Assembly: GCA_963678305.2 (NCBI GenBank)
Contig: CAXXVV010000017.1
Span: forward strand, 186,001-250,000
DNA length: 64,000 nt
Direction of reading: 5' to 3'
Source: G963676655 sp963678305
GTDB lineage: Bacteria > Verrucomicrobiota > Lentisphaeria > Victivallales > Victivallaceae
How positions within the stretch are numbered: the first letter of the stretch is position 1; every line of letters begins with the position of its first letter. The translations under genes were made by a program, and so were the position numbers. Below the pieces are notes generated by a model. The model was not told where the DNA came from. It worked only from the letters and a program-made list of their open reading frames with translations, and did no database searches. Positions 51,878 through 61,262 of this stretch are shown one piece after another.

Positions 51878-54800
51878 TCAATATTGCGCAGTAACGCTAT
51901 TTTCACCGATATTCACCGGCAATACTATACCCGCGACATTGGTCTTCAGTTCAGAGAGAGCAAGCAACTTGCCATTACAGGTCAATGAGCGAGGCATCGG
52001 AATGACAACCGCCGCTTCAGGAGAACCGGTAAAGACCAGCGTCATCTGCCGTTTTTTAACGTCAAACGCACAGGTTTCCATCTTCACACCATGACAGATT
52101 TGAATCCTTGGAACATCATATTTCCAGGCCATAACATTGCCCAGCTCAAAGCCAAGATTGAATCCGGGGCGATCCAGACGAAGGCGTTTTCCGTTCTTGA
52201 TCAGTGTATCGGCGGCATATTTTTCCAGCGGCACATCCTTTTTGCAAAACTGCGCCAGAACCGTGAGATACCGGGTGCTGTCGAATTTTCCTTGTTTATC
52301 TATCAGAGCCGGAATAGCCTGTTTCATGAGATATTTACGTATTTCCGGCATGGCCCGCTGCTTGTAGAGCTGAGCTAATGCACCGGGGAATCCCTGCGAG
52401 AAATCAAATATGTCAACAGCATCTCTGATATAGCGGCTATGCTCAAGCGGCGCAACACTGAATTTTGCCCCGTCATGCTCGTTGAAACCGAATACCATCG
52501 CAAGTTTCCGACTGCCGGGATTAAGATGATTAGCAGTAAGATATGAATCAAACCATAATCTGGCCAAAGTCGGAACCATGCTTTTGGCCGTGCGGTACAA
52601 CGCGTCGTCAGCGCCTTTTGCATCTCCTGCTATTTCCGCCAGGCGCGCATGATAATACATGGCCGGATATTCACAATTCAACATATCCATCCAACCGCCG
52701 ATACCGTATTCGCGGCAACTGCTGGAATTGAACGCCCAATCATTTATCCGGGTATTACAGCGGACCAGATATTTGTAATGCGGCCAAGCGTTACGCACCT
52801 GGCGCGCATAGCCCAAACGATCCCCCATCAACGCGGCAATCCAGCCAACTTGAGCGTAGGCTTCATTACTATCGCCGAAAATAAGCTTTGAACCGAATCC
52901 CGGAGCGTATTTGACAGGACTGGGATAGATGCTGCGGAAATTGACGGTATATTCAATCCCGGAAAAAGGTTCTACCCGGGAACTCTCAAAATTTTTGTAA
53001 CGATAAAGATCCATAGGCTCAAGAATCCGCTTTCTGATCCTTTCATCAGCGGAGCGTTTGGCTTCAGGTCCAAACTGGAAATAACCTTCAAGCATTACCC
53101 CCATGCCCATTTGCCAGCCAAATGGATCGATATTAAAGGTAAGTAAATTTTTTCCCAAAGGTTCGACCGGATTAAAAGCCTCCGCAGGAGTGGAGCGACA
53201 AGACCACTTGCAAGCGGCAATAGCACACTCATTGATCTCTTTAATGAAAAACTTATCATCCGAACCCGCGATCTTCGGCAATACCGGATCAACCCAATCA
53301 CCTGGCAACGGCAGCGAATAACAAACAGCGCCTTTTCCCCGCACCCCGAGAATCGGGCCGAATTTAGTATTCATCCCGAAATCCTGCAGCGTTTCGGGAG
53401 ATGCCCCGAAAATCTTGTTTTTAAGCGCGAACCCGGTCACCGGCGGCACAACTGCATAGGGCGAACATTTAGTATTCCACTCATCCTTCACCCGGTAAAA
53501 GCGGAAGCGATTAACGATGTCGACCTTTTGCCTGCCGCGGTCAACCCGGTAAATCTCATCACAGGCAACAGGGAAGTTAAAGGCAAAATCCAAAGCCCCG
53601 GTAACCTTTTTCACCACGTTCTCCGGCAGCTTGTTCCCCCAGTTCGACGTATCAACCCTGTTTATTCCCCAGGGACGGCCAACCACGATTTCCCCCAATG
53701 GTTTCAAGCCGCCTTGAAAGACCAGACTGTCAACAGCCCCCATTTCCCGTCCAGCCCGGATGGACGAGATATTGCGTGACAAAGCCAGCATCAATGGAGA
53801 AGTTTTTCCGCGCCGGAAAAGCAGTATCCACGGCGCAGCGAGTTTCCCGTCGCGCCGGAGGTCGTAAAGCACACTGTCTTTCCTCAAGTCAACCAGCTTT
53901 ATCCCGCTGGCAGTAGAGAATGCAGCGTAATCGGCAATATTCTCAATCCTCATTTCCGCCTGGTGTTGAGAAAAATCATAAAGAATAAAAGGGGTCACCA
54001 GATTGAGAGCCAGACTATGTGTGCCATTTTGGGATATAACTTTGTATTTTGTATATATCCAGTTGATGTCAGTAACCGATAACTTGCGATTTTCAGTTGA
54101 TGAGGCTATGACCAGCTCCGGACGTGAATTGAAGCACGCACCGTGATGGAGGTTTTCTATGACGACACGAAACTCATTCGCCTTGCCCCATTTTATCGCA
54201 TTTTGCGGGATAACATAACGCCGGTGACGTGACCAGTAATGCGTCACATTCTTACCGGTTCCGCCTATGCGCCGCCCATTAAACCAGGCTTCATCACAAT
54301 CTGAAATACCGTCTTTGACCTCCAGAAATAAAATTTTACCTTTCCATTCCGGTTTCATCACCAAATCACAACGATACTCAACCTTGCCGATGCCGCGCCA
54401 GATATCTCCGGAATCAAGTTCCGTAACATTCGGACGAGGGAATTTCACCTCTCCGGAAACTTTTTTCACTTGCCAGCGTTTGAGCGGAACAGCCTTCTTG
54501 CCGATAACATCAAATGTATACCCTTGAATTCCTCTGGGAACATCAACTACTTTCAAAGATGAATCAATGTTGTCACAAGGCAGCCCTTCGGCGATCAAAT
54601 AACCGAACCGGCCAATATTGTTATGCGACATACCACGGGAATATTTCCGGCTGTCCTGTCTGGAAATCCCGGCAGCATCCGTAACCTCTTCGACCATGCG
54701 CTGCTCACCAGTTTCAAGCTGTTTTTTCACCTTCTGTTCATGCGCGGACAGCACTTTGAGAGCTTGTACCGGCGTTTTGGAGCCACACCACAAGATGGAG

Positions 54801-56428
54801 TGCAGCAGCAGTTTGTCATAGAAAACATCGCTGGGCAGCAAAGTCGAGCCTATCCCGACGCCATATTGAAGCACTTTTCCTTTTTCCAGAATCAAAGGCC
54901 GTCCGCTGCTGGAAGTCAAAACAGTTTTCGCGCCCTCACGGAGTTTAAGATCAAAATATATGCCGAAATCAACATCATTGAATTTAATATCTCCGAAAAT
55001 GGGCTGGTTCGACTGAACAACAGTATCGCGCATCGCTAAGCCTTCGAGTTGTTTGACTGAAACCCCGGCCGGCAGCAGCACCGCCACATCGGAATCATGC
55101 ACCTTGCCATAGGCTACCAGGCCGGCTCCGCGCTGGACCGCCTTAGCAATTTTCTTACCAAAAGGGCTGGAATTAGTCCGGGAATAAACTATCACATCCG
55201 CCTGTTCAGGGGAATCGACCCGTTCAATTATACCTCCGCAATTTTGCAGTACCAGATCACGAAACCCGGCGCCGGCGGTTTTCTCATAAACCGGTTTCTT
55301 ATTTCTTCTGGAAAGCAGTTGCTGAAAATCGTTATTATCGAAATCAAAGAAAACCTTGACCGTTTTGAATCCGGCTGGAGCCGGTTTCTTTTCAGGCTGT
55401 TTTTTAGTCGCGGGAACCACCAGAAAATCACCTTGTTGCAGAACAAGCTCTTCTTCGTCTGTTATCGCCACATTGGTAATATCCACGGATGAATATGCCT
55501 GAGGATTACCTTTCCCGTTCAAGACAAAGCGTAAAGAGGTAATCTCATAAGAACCGGACGTTAATTTAAATTTACGGTCAAAACGCAGCGATGCCTTGCG
55601 CCATTCCGGGCCATCCGCTGAACCGACTCTCAGAGCTTTGAACGTCGATTTGTTCGTTTTTAAATTACGGACCGACAGGAAAATCCCGAAAGAGGTAGCC
55701 TGGTTATTGGCTCCACCGCGCCAGCGGAAAGTCAATTTCTGTTGCGGAGTAACCTTCGCTTTTAAATTTGTTCCGACCACAATCAATCCTTTTGACCCCG
55801 GCGTTTGCTCCATGATCATGCGACAGCCACCCGGGATCGTTTCACATTTCCCTTTTGCCACGCCTTCTATCGGAGCAAGTTTGAATCGCATCGCATTTTC
55901 TGACGGAGAAACCACCTTATCTCTAACCGCTACGTTAGAAATCTCGATGGACGACTCCTTGCCGGGATTATTTTTTCCGGTAAGAACAAACCGTATACTG
56001 TATAACTCATAAGAACCAGTCTTTAACTTAAACTGCCGGTCGAATCCCAGGGTTACCTGCCGCCATTCGGTGCCGTCGGCAGAACCAACTTTGTAAATCT
56101 TTAACTGATGTTTTCCAGTCTTCAAGTCACGCACTGAAAGCAGCAGTCCAAAGGTCGTCGCCTTATTGACGGCTCCGCCGCGCCAGCGAAACATCAGTTC
56201 CCGGTTCGGGCCGACAGTGGTCTTCATAGTCGCCCCGGCCGCGACAAATCCCTGTGAACCGGGCGTTCTCTCCATTGAAAGGCGAAATCCCTGTGACAAC
56301 GCCTCACATTTCCCCTTTGCCGCGCCTTTCATCGGGGCGAGTTTGAAGTTCATTCCGTTCACCACGGAGAATATAATCATAACGTTTACAAATAAAAATA
56401 ATTTCCGGGTCGCCGCTTTCATTCTCAT
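51878..56428 (-). CDS. Giant multidomain secreted protein, putative polysaccharide processing
   Basis: The 1516-residue protein has a signal peptide (RKLFLFVNVMIIFSVVNG). Two tandem beta-rich modules follow (about 28-171 and 182-324), each with the words FRWRGG, GSADG-x-EW and S-x-R-F-V-L. A GATase/ThuA-like domain (about 358-560; VFFDFDNNDF, GAGLVAYGKVHD) is next, then a galactose-binding-type domain (about 680-780; EVKDGISDCDEAWFNGRRIGG). The last 600 residues look like an all-helical toroid typical of lyases or GH enzymes (YAQVGWIAALMGD, GIGGWMDMLNCEYPAM). The ATG at 56428 is preferred to an upstream one. The reaction is not identified. Confidence 0.75.
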   Translation of the reverse strand: MRMKAATRKLFLFVNVMIIFSVVNGMNFKLAPMKGAAKGKCEALSQGFRLSMERTPGSQGFVAAGATMKTTVGPNRELMFRWRGGAVNKATTFGLLLSVRDLKTGKHQLKIYKVGSADGTEWRQVTLGFDRQFKLKTGSYELYSIRFVLTGKNNPGKESSIEISNVAVRDKVVSPSENAMRFKLAPIEGVAKGKCETIPGGCRMIMEQTPGSKGLIVVGTNLKAKVTPQQKLTFRWRGGANNQATSFGIFLSVRNLKTNKSTFKALRVGSADGPEWRKASLRFDRKFKLTSGSYEITSLRFVLNGKGNPQAYSSVDITNVAITDEEELVLQQGDFLVVPATKKQPEKKPAPAGFKTVKVFFDFDNNDFQQLLSRRNKKPVYEKTAGAGFRDLVLQNCGGIIERVDSPEQADVIVYSRTNSSPFGKKIAKAVQRGAGLVAYGKVHDSDVAVLLPAGVSVKQLEGLAMRDTVVQSNQPIFGDIKFNDVDFGIYFDLKLREGAKTVLTSSSGRPLILEKGKVLQYGVGIGSTLLPSDVFYDKLLLHSILWCGSKTPVQALKVLSAHEQKVKKQLETGEQRMVEEVTDAAGISRQDSRKYSRGMSHNNIGRFGYLIAEGLPCDNIDSSLKVVDVPRGIQGYTFDVIGKKAVPLKRWQVKKVSGEVKFPRPNVTELDSGDIWRGIGKVEYRCDLVMKPEWKGKILFLEVKDGISDCDEAWFNGRRIGGTGKNVTHYWSRHRRYVIPQNAIKWGKANEFRVVIENLHHGACFNSRPELVIASSTENRKLSVTDINWIYTKYKVISQNGTHSLALNLVTPFILYDFSQHQAEMRIENIADYAAFSTASGIKLVDLRKDSVLYDLRRDGKLAAPWILLFRRGKTSPLMLALSRNISSIRAGREMGAVDSLVFQGGLKPLGEIVVGRPWGINRVDTSNWGNKLPENVVKKVTGALDFAFNFPVACDEIYRVDRGRQKVDIVNRFRFYRVKDEWNTKCSPYAVVPPVTGFALKNKIFGASPETLQDFGMNTKFGPILGVRGKGAVCYSLPLPGDWVDPVLPKIAGSDDKFFIKEINECAIAACKWSCRSTPAEAFNPVEPLGKNLLTFNIDPFGWQMGMGVMLEGYFQFGPEAKRSADERIRKRILEPMDLYRYKNFESSRVEPFSGIEYTVNFRSIYPSPVKYAPGFGSKLIFGDSNEAYAQVGWIAALMGDRLGYARQVRNAWPHYKYLVRCNTRINDWAFNSSSCREYGIGGWMDMLNCEYPAMYYHARLAEIAGDAKGADDALYRTAKSMVPTLARLWFDSYLTANHLNPGSRKLAMVFGFNEHDGAKFSVAPLEHSRYIRDAVDIFDFSQGFPGALAQLYKQRAMPEIRKYLMKQAIPALIDKQGKFDSTRYLTVLAQFCKKDVPLEKYAADTLIKNGKRLRLDRPGFNLGFELGNVMAWKYDVPRIQICHGVKMETCAFDVKKRQMTLVFTGSPEAAVVIPMPRSLTCNGKLLALSELKTNVAGIVLPVNIGENSVTAQY

Positions 56429-56459
56429 ATTATTCTCTCTTTCCTTGTTTAATGTATTA

Positions 56460-57905
56460 TTAAATGTTTTCTTCCTTATCGCCTGACGACAGTAAATCAT
56501 TGATTGCATCGCGGTCAGTCAATAGCAGCGGATACGCTTCCAGCGGCAGATTTTTGAATGAACACTTCCGCCCGGCTGGAGTAAACTCCAACCCATCATA
56601 TACATTTCCAGTCATCGGATCGATCAAAACCGGATCAGAAAAGGATGCTTTGGCGATCCAGGCGTCAAGATTGATACTTTCTTTTCTGACATCCCCTTCA
56701 ATTATATTAGCCACGCGATGATAGGAGATCATCGGATATCCCCGGCGCATAAATACTGTTTTTGCCGCTTTCATCGCCTCGACCGGAAAACTGTACCGTT
56801 TACTTTCAGCATCCTCATCACATGAATAAAGTTCAACAACAGCGCTTTGCTCAAGTCTTGTTTCCACGTCAAACAAAGAAGCGAGACGCTGCAATACGTA
56901 ATATGACAGTTTCCTGCGCGGCGGTTGATCGAAAGTCAGAACTCCGAAATAGTTCGGCTCCCGGCAGATTCCTCCGAAACTGTAAAACTTGAAATCGGAA
57001 ATCTGAAAATAGCTTGTAAGATCAACGTCCATTGCAAGATCGTTGATCACATAGCGTAAAAGCATCTGCGCTTGAATATCTTCCGTTACCGGAACCTGTT
57101 TCAGGGCCTGGGTCTTACTGGTTTGGGACGGGAAACCGCCCTCCCCCTGCCACAGCTGAATATCCGGCTTGCCGAACTCGGCGAACATAGTCCGCAGTTT
57201 CTGTAAAAAATCCGGCCGTTCCAGCTCTATAACTGTTTTATAATGATGAAAACTGAATGCATCAAGATAATCCGCCATACCGCATTCCAGATGTTGCCGG
57301 ATCAGATCAAACCCGACCACTGTCAAACCGTTGGCGAATGCTCCGCCGATAACCGTAGCATCAGGCGCATATTGGCGGACCACCCCGGAGGTGATTCGCA
57401 TCAACTCAACATGTTCGCCGGGATTGGCGCCGGGTTTCCAGAAAGCATTGCTGTCCCCCTCGTTCCAGATTTCATACAGGTCAGTGCGCTGATTGAAATG
57501 CTGAACCAGAGCGGCAACATACCGGCACCAGGCCGTCTGAGCTGTTTTGCTGTGCATCGGGTGATTGCCGACGCCGTCTTTGCCTTCACACTTTATATAG
57601 AGCGGATTCCCATAAGAAATACTCAACCAGGGCTTGATACCTTCACTTAAGAGGCGGTCAACAATTTTATCCAGCCAGACAAAATCGTAAATACCCGGCT
57701 CAGTTTCCGTTCTGGCCCAGCCGGTTTGAACCCGGGCGAATTTTACGCCCAACTCACCGGCATAACGGTAAACCTCTTCGGAATCCTCCCACATCTGCCG
57801 GTCCAGACATTCAAAGCCGATTCCAACTCGGGACGCGAAAATCTCCCGTGAGGTCTTTGTTTTCAAAGTTGTAAATGATTTCACTTGCGGTCCATTTTTT
57901 TGCAT
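56460..57905 (-). CDS. GH39-like glycoside hydrolase
   Basis: The 481-residue protein is a TIM-barrel hydrolase of clan GH-A, resembling GH39 (beta-xylosidase, alpha-L-iduronidase). The acid/base residue is E149 in EIWNEGD and the nucleophile is E255 in LWQGEGGF. VQTGWARTETEPGIYDF matches the entry barrel strand. No signal peptide is seen, so it may act in the cytoplasm on imported oligosaccharides. Its ribosome site is weak. It lies between the GH20 and the giant protein in locus B. Confidence 0.85.
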   Translation of the reverse strand: MQKNGPQVKSFTTLKTKTSREIFASRVGIGFECLDRQMWEDSEEVYRYAGELGVKFARVQTGWARTETEPGIYDFVWLDKIVDRLLSEGIKPWLSISYGNPLYIKCEGKDGVGNHPMHSKTAQTAWCRYVAALVQHFNQRTDLYEIWNEGDSNAFWKPGANPGEHVELMRITSGVVRQYAPDATVIGGAFANGLTVVGFDLIRQHLECGMADYLDAFSFHHYKTVIELERPDFLQKLRTMFAEFGKPDIQLWQGEGGFPSQTSKTQALKQVPVTEDIQAQMLLRYVINDLAMDVDLTSYFQISDFKFYSFGGICREPNYFGVLTFDQPPRRKLSYYVLQRLASLFDVETRLEQSAVVELYSCDEDAESKRYSFPVEAMKAAKTVFMRRGYPMISYHRVANIIEGDVRKESINLDAWIAKASFSDPVLIDPMTGNVYDGLEFTPAGRKCSFKNLPLEAYPLLLTDRDAINDLLSSGDKEENI

Positions 57906-57948
57906 TTATTTAATTTGCGAAGTAATCTTACTGTAAGCAAAATTATGA

Positions 57949-60180
57949 TTATTCTGTTATTACAGCAGGAGGAATAATTTCAGACATCCATATTTTCACC
58001 CAGGTATAAGGATCATCGTTGCCTTTAAGTTCCCGCTCATCCCAGGGTTGCATCGCAACAGCATCTTCCGGATTCCAGCTGATCTCGGCTACAACAGGAA
58101 AAGGCGCGAATTGCCGCTTCATTGCCAGATCTTTTTGAGCTTTGGGTCTTTTTTTGATGAAGCTGCCCATTTCATAACGGAGTTGCCATGAGAGCGCCCA
58201 TGCGGACCCCATGAATCCAATCCCGCCATCTTTCCAGGTGTCTTTTGCAAGGACTAACGCATCTTTGTTTCTAAACCAGGAACAGGAAATTACATCATTA
58301 AAACCTTTTTTGCGAAACCATTCTATCGTTGGATAACGGTCAGGGGAGGAATAACCGTAATGCCATATTGCGATCATGATATCTTTGTCAAGATATTTCA
58401 CTGCCCCTGCGGTGTTTAAAGGCGGACCTCCGTTGCCAGGCCTGATCCTGGCGGGAATATTCGAAAAAATCGGGTCCTGACAACTTATAAGCATGTCATA
58501 CCATATCATTGCCCGGCTCCCCTTGCTCTTCACATAATTATTCAGCTCATTAAAATAATCTGCAAAAAGTCTTCCCCGATCCATGCCCGCAGGCTGAGAA
58601 GTGGCAAAAAAGGCCGCTTCATCGCCGCCAAGGTGTACTATTTCCGGATGATCGAATACTTCTATCACTTCATCCAAAATACTTTTTATCATACTCATAA
58701 CTTCTTTATTGCGAACCCGCAAAGTCGATTTACCTCCGGCCACGTGTCTTTGTCCTTTTGCCGGCATTACCTCCGGCTCCAACATAGGCTCAAGCCGGGA
58801 ACGAATCCGTAAATATTGCGGATTACTTTTTTTAACAAAGGCTGACAGTGTATGAATATGAGGTATTACTTTCAACCCCAGACCTTTGGCTATAGCTACA
58901 ATCTTTTTCACATCATTCTGAGAATATATCGGAGCCCACATATCATGATACTTGCGCAATTCCATATTAGCAGACATCATTAGAAAAACATGTGTATATT
59001 TATAGCGGGAAAGTCGGCGAAAAAAAGTCTCATAGATTTTAGTTGCCTTTTCGATATCGGCATCAGACATATCGTCCTTTAAAACAGACGGTCGATAAAA
59101 TGGCATATGGAATGCCCGGAATTCAAAATCAGGCCAATCATTAATAGAGACGACAGGCACCGGGCGTTTAAATTTTAGCGACTGCTCCAGTATTTGCAAG
59201 AGTGAGTTAACTCCATTGTAGAGGCCTCGCCGGTCAGAGGCCGTAATCGTCGCCCCTGAATCAGTTGTTGCCAAATGGTATCCCTGCTTCTTTGCCGGAA
59301 AAGCCGGCCAGTTGTTCGTACCCGGACCTTTTTTGTCAGAAGTAAGTTGCAAGACAAATTTATGTGAAGGACCTGATATGATTGAGGAGGACGATGCTTT
59401 GAGCCCCAGATATTCCAGCTCACGAACCAACATATCCGCTACTTTCTTATCTGATGAGAAAATGTTCAATCCGGCCCGTGGAATGAAAGTTCGCGTTGAT
59501 GTAATTTTCATCTCACGCGGGGTTGGGATAATACGTAAGGGAATTTCATTCTTGTTAAAATTATAGTTTAAATCACGGGGAGCGTCGTAAATAACGACGA
59601 AATCTTTAATTTCAATTGATGAGTCATCATTTGGATTATCCCCGGCGTTCAACACCAGGCGCGCAGAAAGAATTTTCGAATTATCCAGCGCGGCTTTGAA
59701 TATCCGGTTAAACTCCAATGTCTTTGTTTGCCATTCAGTGCCGTCTGCAGAACCGATGCGACATATTTTAAACTGGTTCTTGCCGGTCTTGATATTTCGG
59801 AGATTGAAAAAAAAGCCAAAAACCGTTTTTTGGTTGCCTTTGCCGCCGCGCCAGCAAAATCTGATCTTACCCCCCCTTTTTATGTCTACATTAGGTTTAG
59901 TTATCGCTTCGACAAAGTTTTTGGAGCCGGGAGTTTTCTTCATCGCCAGCCGGAAACCGCCGGGAATCGTCATAAACGTTCCTTGCGCCGAGTCTGGCAT
60001 CCGGTTATATTTGAATGTCGCCCCGTTGGCAACAGAGAGCATAACCATTAGATTTATACCCAATAACAGCTTACAAATATAATTTCCAGTTATCATTTTA
60101 TTTGCAAGAACATGCATTGCTTCTAAATCCGGTCCATCAACTTCAATGCGTTCCTGAACACTTTGTTCTTTTATAAACAT
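57949..60180 (-). CDS. GH20 beta-N-acetylhexosaminidase-like protein with an N-terminal beta module
   Basis: In 743-residue numbering a signal peptide lies at about 29-54, a beta module matching the two modules of the giant protein at about 56-198, a GH20b-type domain at about 215-345, and the GH20 barrel at 350-740. The catalytic pair D520-E521 is in HLGGDEAAFF. The enzyme would release terminal N-acetylhexosamines from a glycan outside the cytoplasm. The start is uncertain: the first ATG (60180), or internal ATGs at 60117 or 60096 directly ahead of the signal peptide. A 17-bp palindrome precedes the gene. Confidence 0.9.
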   Translation of the reverse strand: MFIKEQSVQERIEVDGPDLEAMHVLANKMITGNYICKLLLGINLMVMLSVANGATFKYNRMPDSAQGTFMTIPGGFRLAMKKTPGSKNFVEAITKPNVDIKRGGKIRFCWRGGKGNQKTVFGFFFNLRNIKTGKNQFKICRIGSADGTEWQTKTLEFNRIFKAALDNSKILSARLVLNAGDNPNDDSSIEIKDFVVIYDAPRDLNYNFNKNEIPLRIIPTPREMKITSTRTFIPRAGLNIFSSDKKVADMLVRELEYLGLKASSSSIISGPSHKFVLQLTSDKKGPGTNNWPAFPAKKQGYHLATTDSGATITASDRRGLYNGVNSLLQILEQSLKFKRPVPVVSINDWPDFEFRAFHMPFYRPSVLKDDMSDADIEKATKIYETFFRRLSRYKYTHVFLMMSANMELRKYHDMWAPIYSQNDVKKIVAIAKGLGLKVIPHIHTLSAFVKKSNPQYLRIRSRLEPMLEPEVMPAKGQRHVAGGKSTLRVRNKEVMSMIKSILDEVIEVFDHPEIVHLGGDEAAFFATSQPAGMDRGRLFADYFNELNNYVKSKGSRAMIWYDMLISCQDPIFSNIPARIRPGNGGPPLNTAGAVKYLDKDIMIAIWHYGYSSPDRYPTIEWFRKKGFNDVISCSWFRNKDALVLAKDTWKDGGIGFMGSAWALSWQLRYEMGSFIKKRPKAQKDLAMKRQFAPFPVVAEISWNPEDAVAMQPWDERELKGNDDPYTWVKIWMSEIIPPAVITE

Positions 60181-60268
60181 GTTTTAACGTTTTTCCCTGA
60201 TTACATTGATACATTTATGATTCAATTTTATATTGGTAGAATGAGAAATTTAATGAATATTTTCTTTC

Positions 60269-60285
60269 ACCTGATTCAATCAGGT
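60269..60285. promoter_or_regulatory. 17-bp perfect palindrome upstream of the GH20 gene
   Basis: ACCTGATTCAATCAGGT is an exact inverted repeat with a single central base. It lies in the 203-bp gap between the pseudopilin and the GH20 gene. It may be an operator or an internal attenuator; it differs from the LacI sites. Confidence 0.45.
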
Positions 60286-60383
60286 TTTAAGATAGCATAA
60301 TCGTTCTTCTCCCGCCTCAACTTTTTCAAGCTGAATAAGTACTTAATTGTAATGTCCAGAGGTATAAACACCCCGGTTGGAGA

Positions 60384-61148
60384 TCACAAGCCTTCCCCGC
60401 CCCAGTATGTGGAGCCCCACATATTCTTGACCATGTCGGAATTGCCGGCGTTTACCGTAATCGATTTGAATGTCTCGACATGTCCGTCGATCACCAGAAA
60501 ATTGGTATACCCGTTATGAACCATCATCGGATAATCCTGAGTATACATATTGTAATCAAGGTCGACGGAGGAATTACTGCCCTGAACATGCAGCGCACCA
60601 GGATAACCGCGTTCACCCAGCAAAATATATTTCTTGGCATGGCGGAATTGCGGTAAACGCAGATACATTTTGGACCGGTTGGTATAATCTATGCATCCGG
60701 GACCGACAGAATTCATCGAGTAGCAGCGCGGATACCCGACGTTCGCAGGAGTATCGCCGCGCTCGTATGGGACTCCGGTTATTTTGACAGAAGACGGACA
60801 GAAGTACAGTCTCGAACCTGTACCTAAAATCGCATAGTTGTATTTCTGCTGAGCCAGCGTTAAATTCCGTCCATCAAAGCCACCGCCCAGAAAATCGTCA
60901 TAAGATCTCTTGTCGGCAGTGCAAATCGCCGGAAGCCATTCATCATACGCTTGAGTATAAAGCTGAAAAGCCAGCCCCAATTGTTTCATATTATTTATAC
61001 AAGCGGTTTTCCGGGCGGATTCTCTGGCTTTACCCAGCGCCGGCAGCAACATTGACGCGAGTATCGCTATTATCGCAATCACAACCAGCAATTCAATCAA
61101 TGTAAAAGATTTTTCTTTTTCTGAAATTTTATTCTCTGCTCTTTTCAT
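60384..61148 (-). CDS. Pseudopilin-like protein (prepilin-type N-terminus, H-X9-DG C-terminus)
   Basis: The 254-residue protein has the leader MKRAENKISEKEKS followed by FTLIELLVVIAIIAIL and ASMLLPALGKARES, so it is a pilin-like protein with a short charged head. The residue before the F is S. The C-terminal part contains HNGYTNFLVIDGH, a perfect H-X9-DG motif found in this protein group. A clear AAGGAG site lies 9 bases before the ATG. It follows the LacI gene of locus B and mirrors the pseudopilin of locus A. Confidence 0.92.
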   Translation of the reverse strand: MKRAENKISEKEKSFTLIELLVVIAIIAILASMLLPALGKARESARKTACINNMKQLGLAFQLYTQAYDEWLPAICTADKRSYDDFLGGGFDGRNLTLAQQKYNYAILGTGSRLYFCPSSVKITGVPYERGDTPANVGYPRCYSMNSVGPGCIDYTNRSKMYLRLPQFRHAKKYILLGERGYPGALHVQGSNSSVDLDYNMYTQDYPMMVHNGYTNFLVIDGHVETFKSITVNAGNSDMVKNMWGSTYWGGEGL

Positions 61149-61262
61149 TTAATATTACTCCTTTTTTGCATTTTGGTTTGCAGTTTAATCATTCAATTTG
61201 ATAAACATCGAATTAAGATCATTTTTATTTTATTGGTTCCCTTTCTTTACTATTATTATTTA

